Positions 63,044-64,000 of a stretch of DNA of 64,000 nucleotides are shown here, one piece after another. This stretch comes from an uncultured Bacteroidales bacterium. GTDB lineage: Bacteria; Bacteroidota; Bacteroidia; Bacteroidales; F082. Every line of letters begins with the position of its first letter. The first letter of the stretch is position 1. The notes beneath the pieces are model-generated. The model was given only the letters and a program-made list of their open reading frames with translations, was not told the origin of the DNA and ran no database searches. Both the position numbers and the translations under genes were made by a program. The stretch spans positions 18,235-82,234 of the forward strand of contig CAJOEZ010000024.1 of the NCBI GenBank assembly GCA_905233685.1, given 5' to 3'.

Positions 63044-64000
63044 CTACTTGTACAACAATTCCATGATGTTCTTTGCAGTTTCCGCATCATGAAATGTTAT
63101 TAAATTGTCTTCTGTGGATTGATAGCCAAGAATGTTGACACTGCCATACCAAATGTCGGTTTTATCTATGATGCAGCAATTGAAGGTGATGTCAGGCCTT
63201 AAAGTGACATTGATTCCGTTGACACGAAGCTTCGTCACGTCATCATTTTCTTCTTTGGTGAAAATGTTGATGACTATTCCTGTGGCCGCTAGCTCACATA
63301 GCCTATCGGCAATGGCAGAAAAACGGCCTAGTTTGATTTTAGGACAGGCCAACACGATGGATTGGTTTGCCTTTGACAGACCATTGACGAATGGTTTGAT
63401 AAAGTTCTTTCCATCATAGATGATATCCGTAGTTGTCGATAGTTCAGAGAAGAACATTTCATTCGATCTGATGCTATATCCTATTGCGGCATACCCTTTC
63501 AGCCTTCTGCGATACATCACCTCGCAAACGGGAACGTGGATATCCACATAGTCGTATATCAGCACTTCCTTCTTTCCCTCGTATTCACGATGAAGCCGTC
63601 CTGCATATTGGGCTACAATGCCTTTCCACGAAACGGGTAGAGTCAAAAAGAGTGTGTCCAAACGCGGACAATCGAATCCTTCTCCTACATATTTGCCTGT
63701 GGCTACGATTACCATTGGGTCTGTGGCCGATATACTTAGCAGCCGTTCTTGTTTTTGCCTTTTCTCTTTGGCTGATTCCGATCCTACAAGAGTAATGACA
63801 TTCTTGCAATATGGCTTCAATAGCTCAGCCAAAACAAACACATGTGATGTCAGGTTGGTCAGGATGATAGGTGAACGTCCTTCATTCAAGGCTTCGCATA
63901 CATCTTTTACGATGAGATGGTTTCTGAACTCATCTTCAGAAAGCTGTTGGATGGTTTGCGCATAATTCTGTTTGTCATCGGTCAAGGCTCGATAAGGAGT
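63044..64000 (-). CDS. SF2 helicase C-terminal domain plus phospholipase-D-like domain (5' part outside window)
   Basis: The C-terminal ~318 residues of a larger protein; the frame stays open to the window edge, so the N terminus is missing. The first part is an SF2 helicase C domain: SPIILTNLTSHVFVLAELLK, VIVATGKYVGEGFDCPRLDT, LPVSWKGIVAQYAGRLHR, then a family-typical YDYVDIHVPVCEVMYRRRLK. The last ~130 residues resemble a phospholipase-D-type nuclease ending WYGSVNILG, but where HxK is expected the sequence reads TFN, so the nuclease motif is degenerate. The domain pair and wording match proteins annotated in databases as TOTE-type conflict-system helicase-nucleases (from memory). It is convergent with the primase-helicase and faces the origin-like region. 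Confidence 0.72.
   Translation of the reverse strand, partial: TPYRALTDDKQNYAQTIQQLSEDEFRNHLIVKDVCEALNEGRSPIILTNLTSHVFVLAELLKPYCKNVITLVGSESAKEKRQKQERLLSISATDPMVIVATGKYVGEGFDCPRLDTLFLTLPVSWKGIVAQYAGRLHREYEGKKEVLIYDYVDIHVPVCEVMYRRRLKGYAAIGYSIRSNEMFFSELSTTTDIIYDGKNFIKPFVNGLSKANQSIVLACPKIKLGRFSAIADRLCELAATGIVINIFTKEENDDVTKLRVNGINVTLRPDITFNCCIIDKTDIWYGSVNILGYQSTEDNLITFHDAETAKNIMELLYK

Larger units (their letters stand above)
57115..64000. mobile_element. putative integrative element, left part (right end outside window)
   Basis: From about 57.1 kb gene content changes to mobile-element functions: tyrosine recombinase, excisionase-like HTH protein, primase-helicase, an origin-like iteron array, and a helicase-nuclease running off the edge. 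Base composition is also more AT-rich than the preceding ribosomal and repair genes. The left boundary is inferred from the last core promoter (57071) and the repeat at 57115-57174; no right end or att pair can be seen. Confidence 0.6.

Overview
The window reads as one contiguous chromosomal piece of a member of the order Bacteroidales (Bacteroidota). The support is the recurring TAnnTTTG -7 promoter boxes (many with an upstream TTG), a type IX secretion tail on a giant surface protein, BspA-like leucine-rich repeats, divergent InlB-type B-repeats, SUMF1/DUF1566-type lipoproteins, a PorV/PorQ-like barrel protein and a single-chain GcvP. I cannot name a genus. Almost the whole window is coding, and several convergent ends carry strong hairpin terminators.

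Layout. 1-7 kb: the 3' part of rpsA, a small S4-domain gene and its ~90% identical second copy, a small surface-type protein, a lipoprotein, a RelE-type toxin-antitoxin pair lying between the two S4 copies, and a double-SUMF1-domain lipoprotein. 7-13 kb (minus strand): gcvP behind two cell-envelope genes, then typA. 13.2-17.1 kb: an accessory island holding a RAYT transposase with REP-like palindromes inside its own reading frame, a REP cluster, a RAYT remnant, a strongly structured putative ncRNA, a frameshifted EcoRI-family adenine methylase coupled to an intact DUF262-HNH nuclease, and a closing REP pair. 17-28 kb: FecCD-type ABC uptake genes, two coupled envelope genes, a DUF456 protein, an M23 peptidase, an LTA-synthase-like protein with a degraded active site, and a DUF4301 protein. 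27.95-30.2 kb: two tRNA-Leu genes and uvrB. 30.3-40 kb: a 2262-residue modular T9SS surface protein followed by a related but frameshifted gene. 40-57 kb: tsaD, tamB, an AddA-like helicase-nuclease, a secreted domain-sharing protein, a tricorn-like protease, and an operon of a membrane protein, rpe and an M20 dipeptidase with a histone-H1-like tail.

57.1 kb to the right edge looks like the left part of an integrative element: tyrosine recombinase, HTH protein, primase-helicase, an iteron/DnaA-box array resembling a replication origin, and a convergent SF2 helicase plus phospholipase-D-like protein that runs off the window. That last protein resembles the helicase-nuclease part of proteins annotated as TOTE-type conflict systems.

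The two regions most worth attention are the REP/RAYT-bounded restriction-modification island with its ncRNA (13.2-17.1 kb) and the integrative element (57.1-64 kb). Functional names rest on family recognition by eye; no database search was run.
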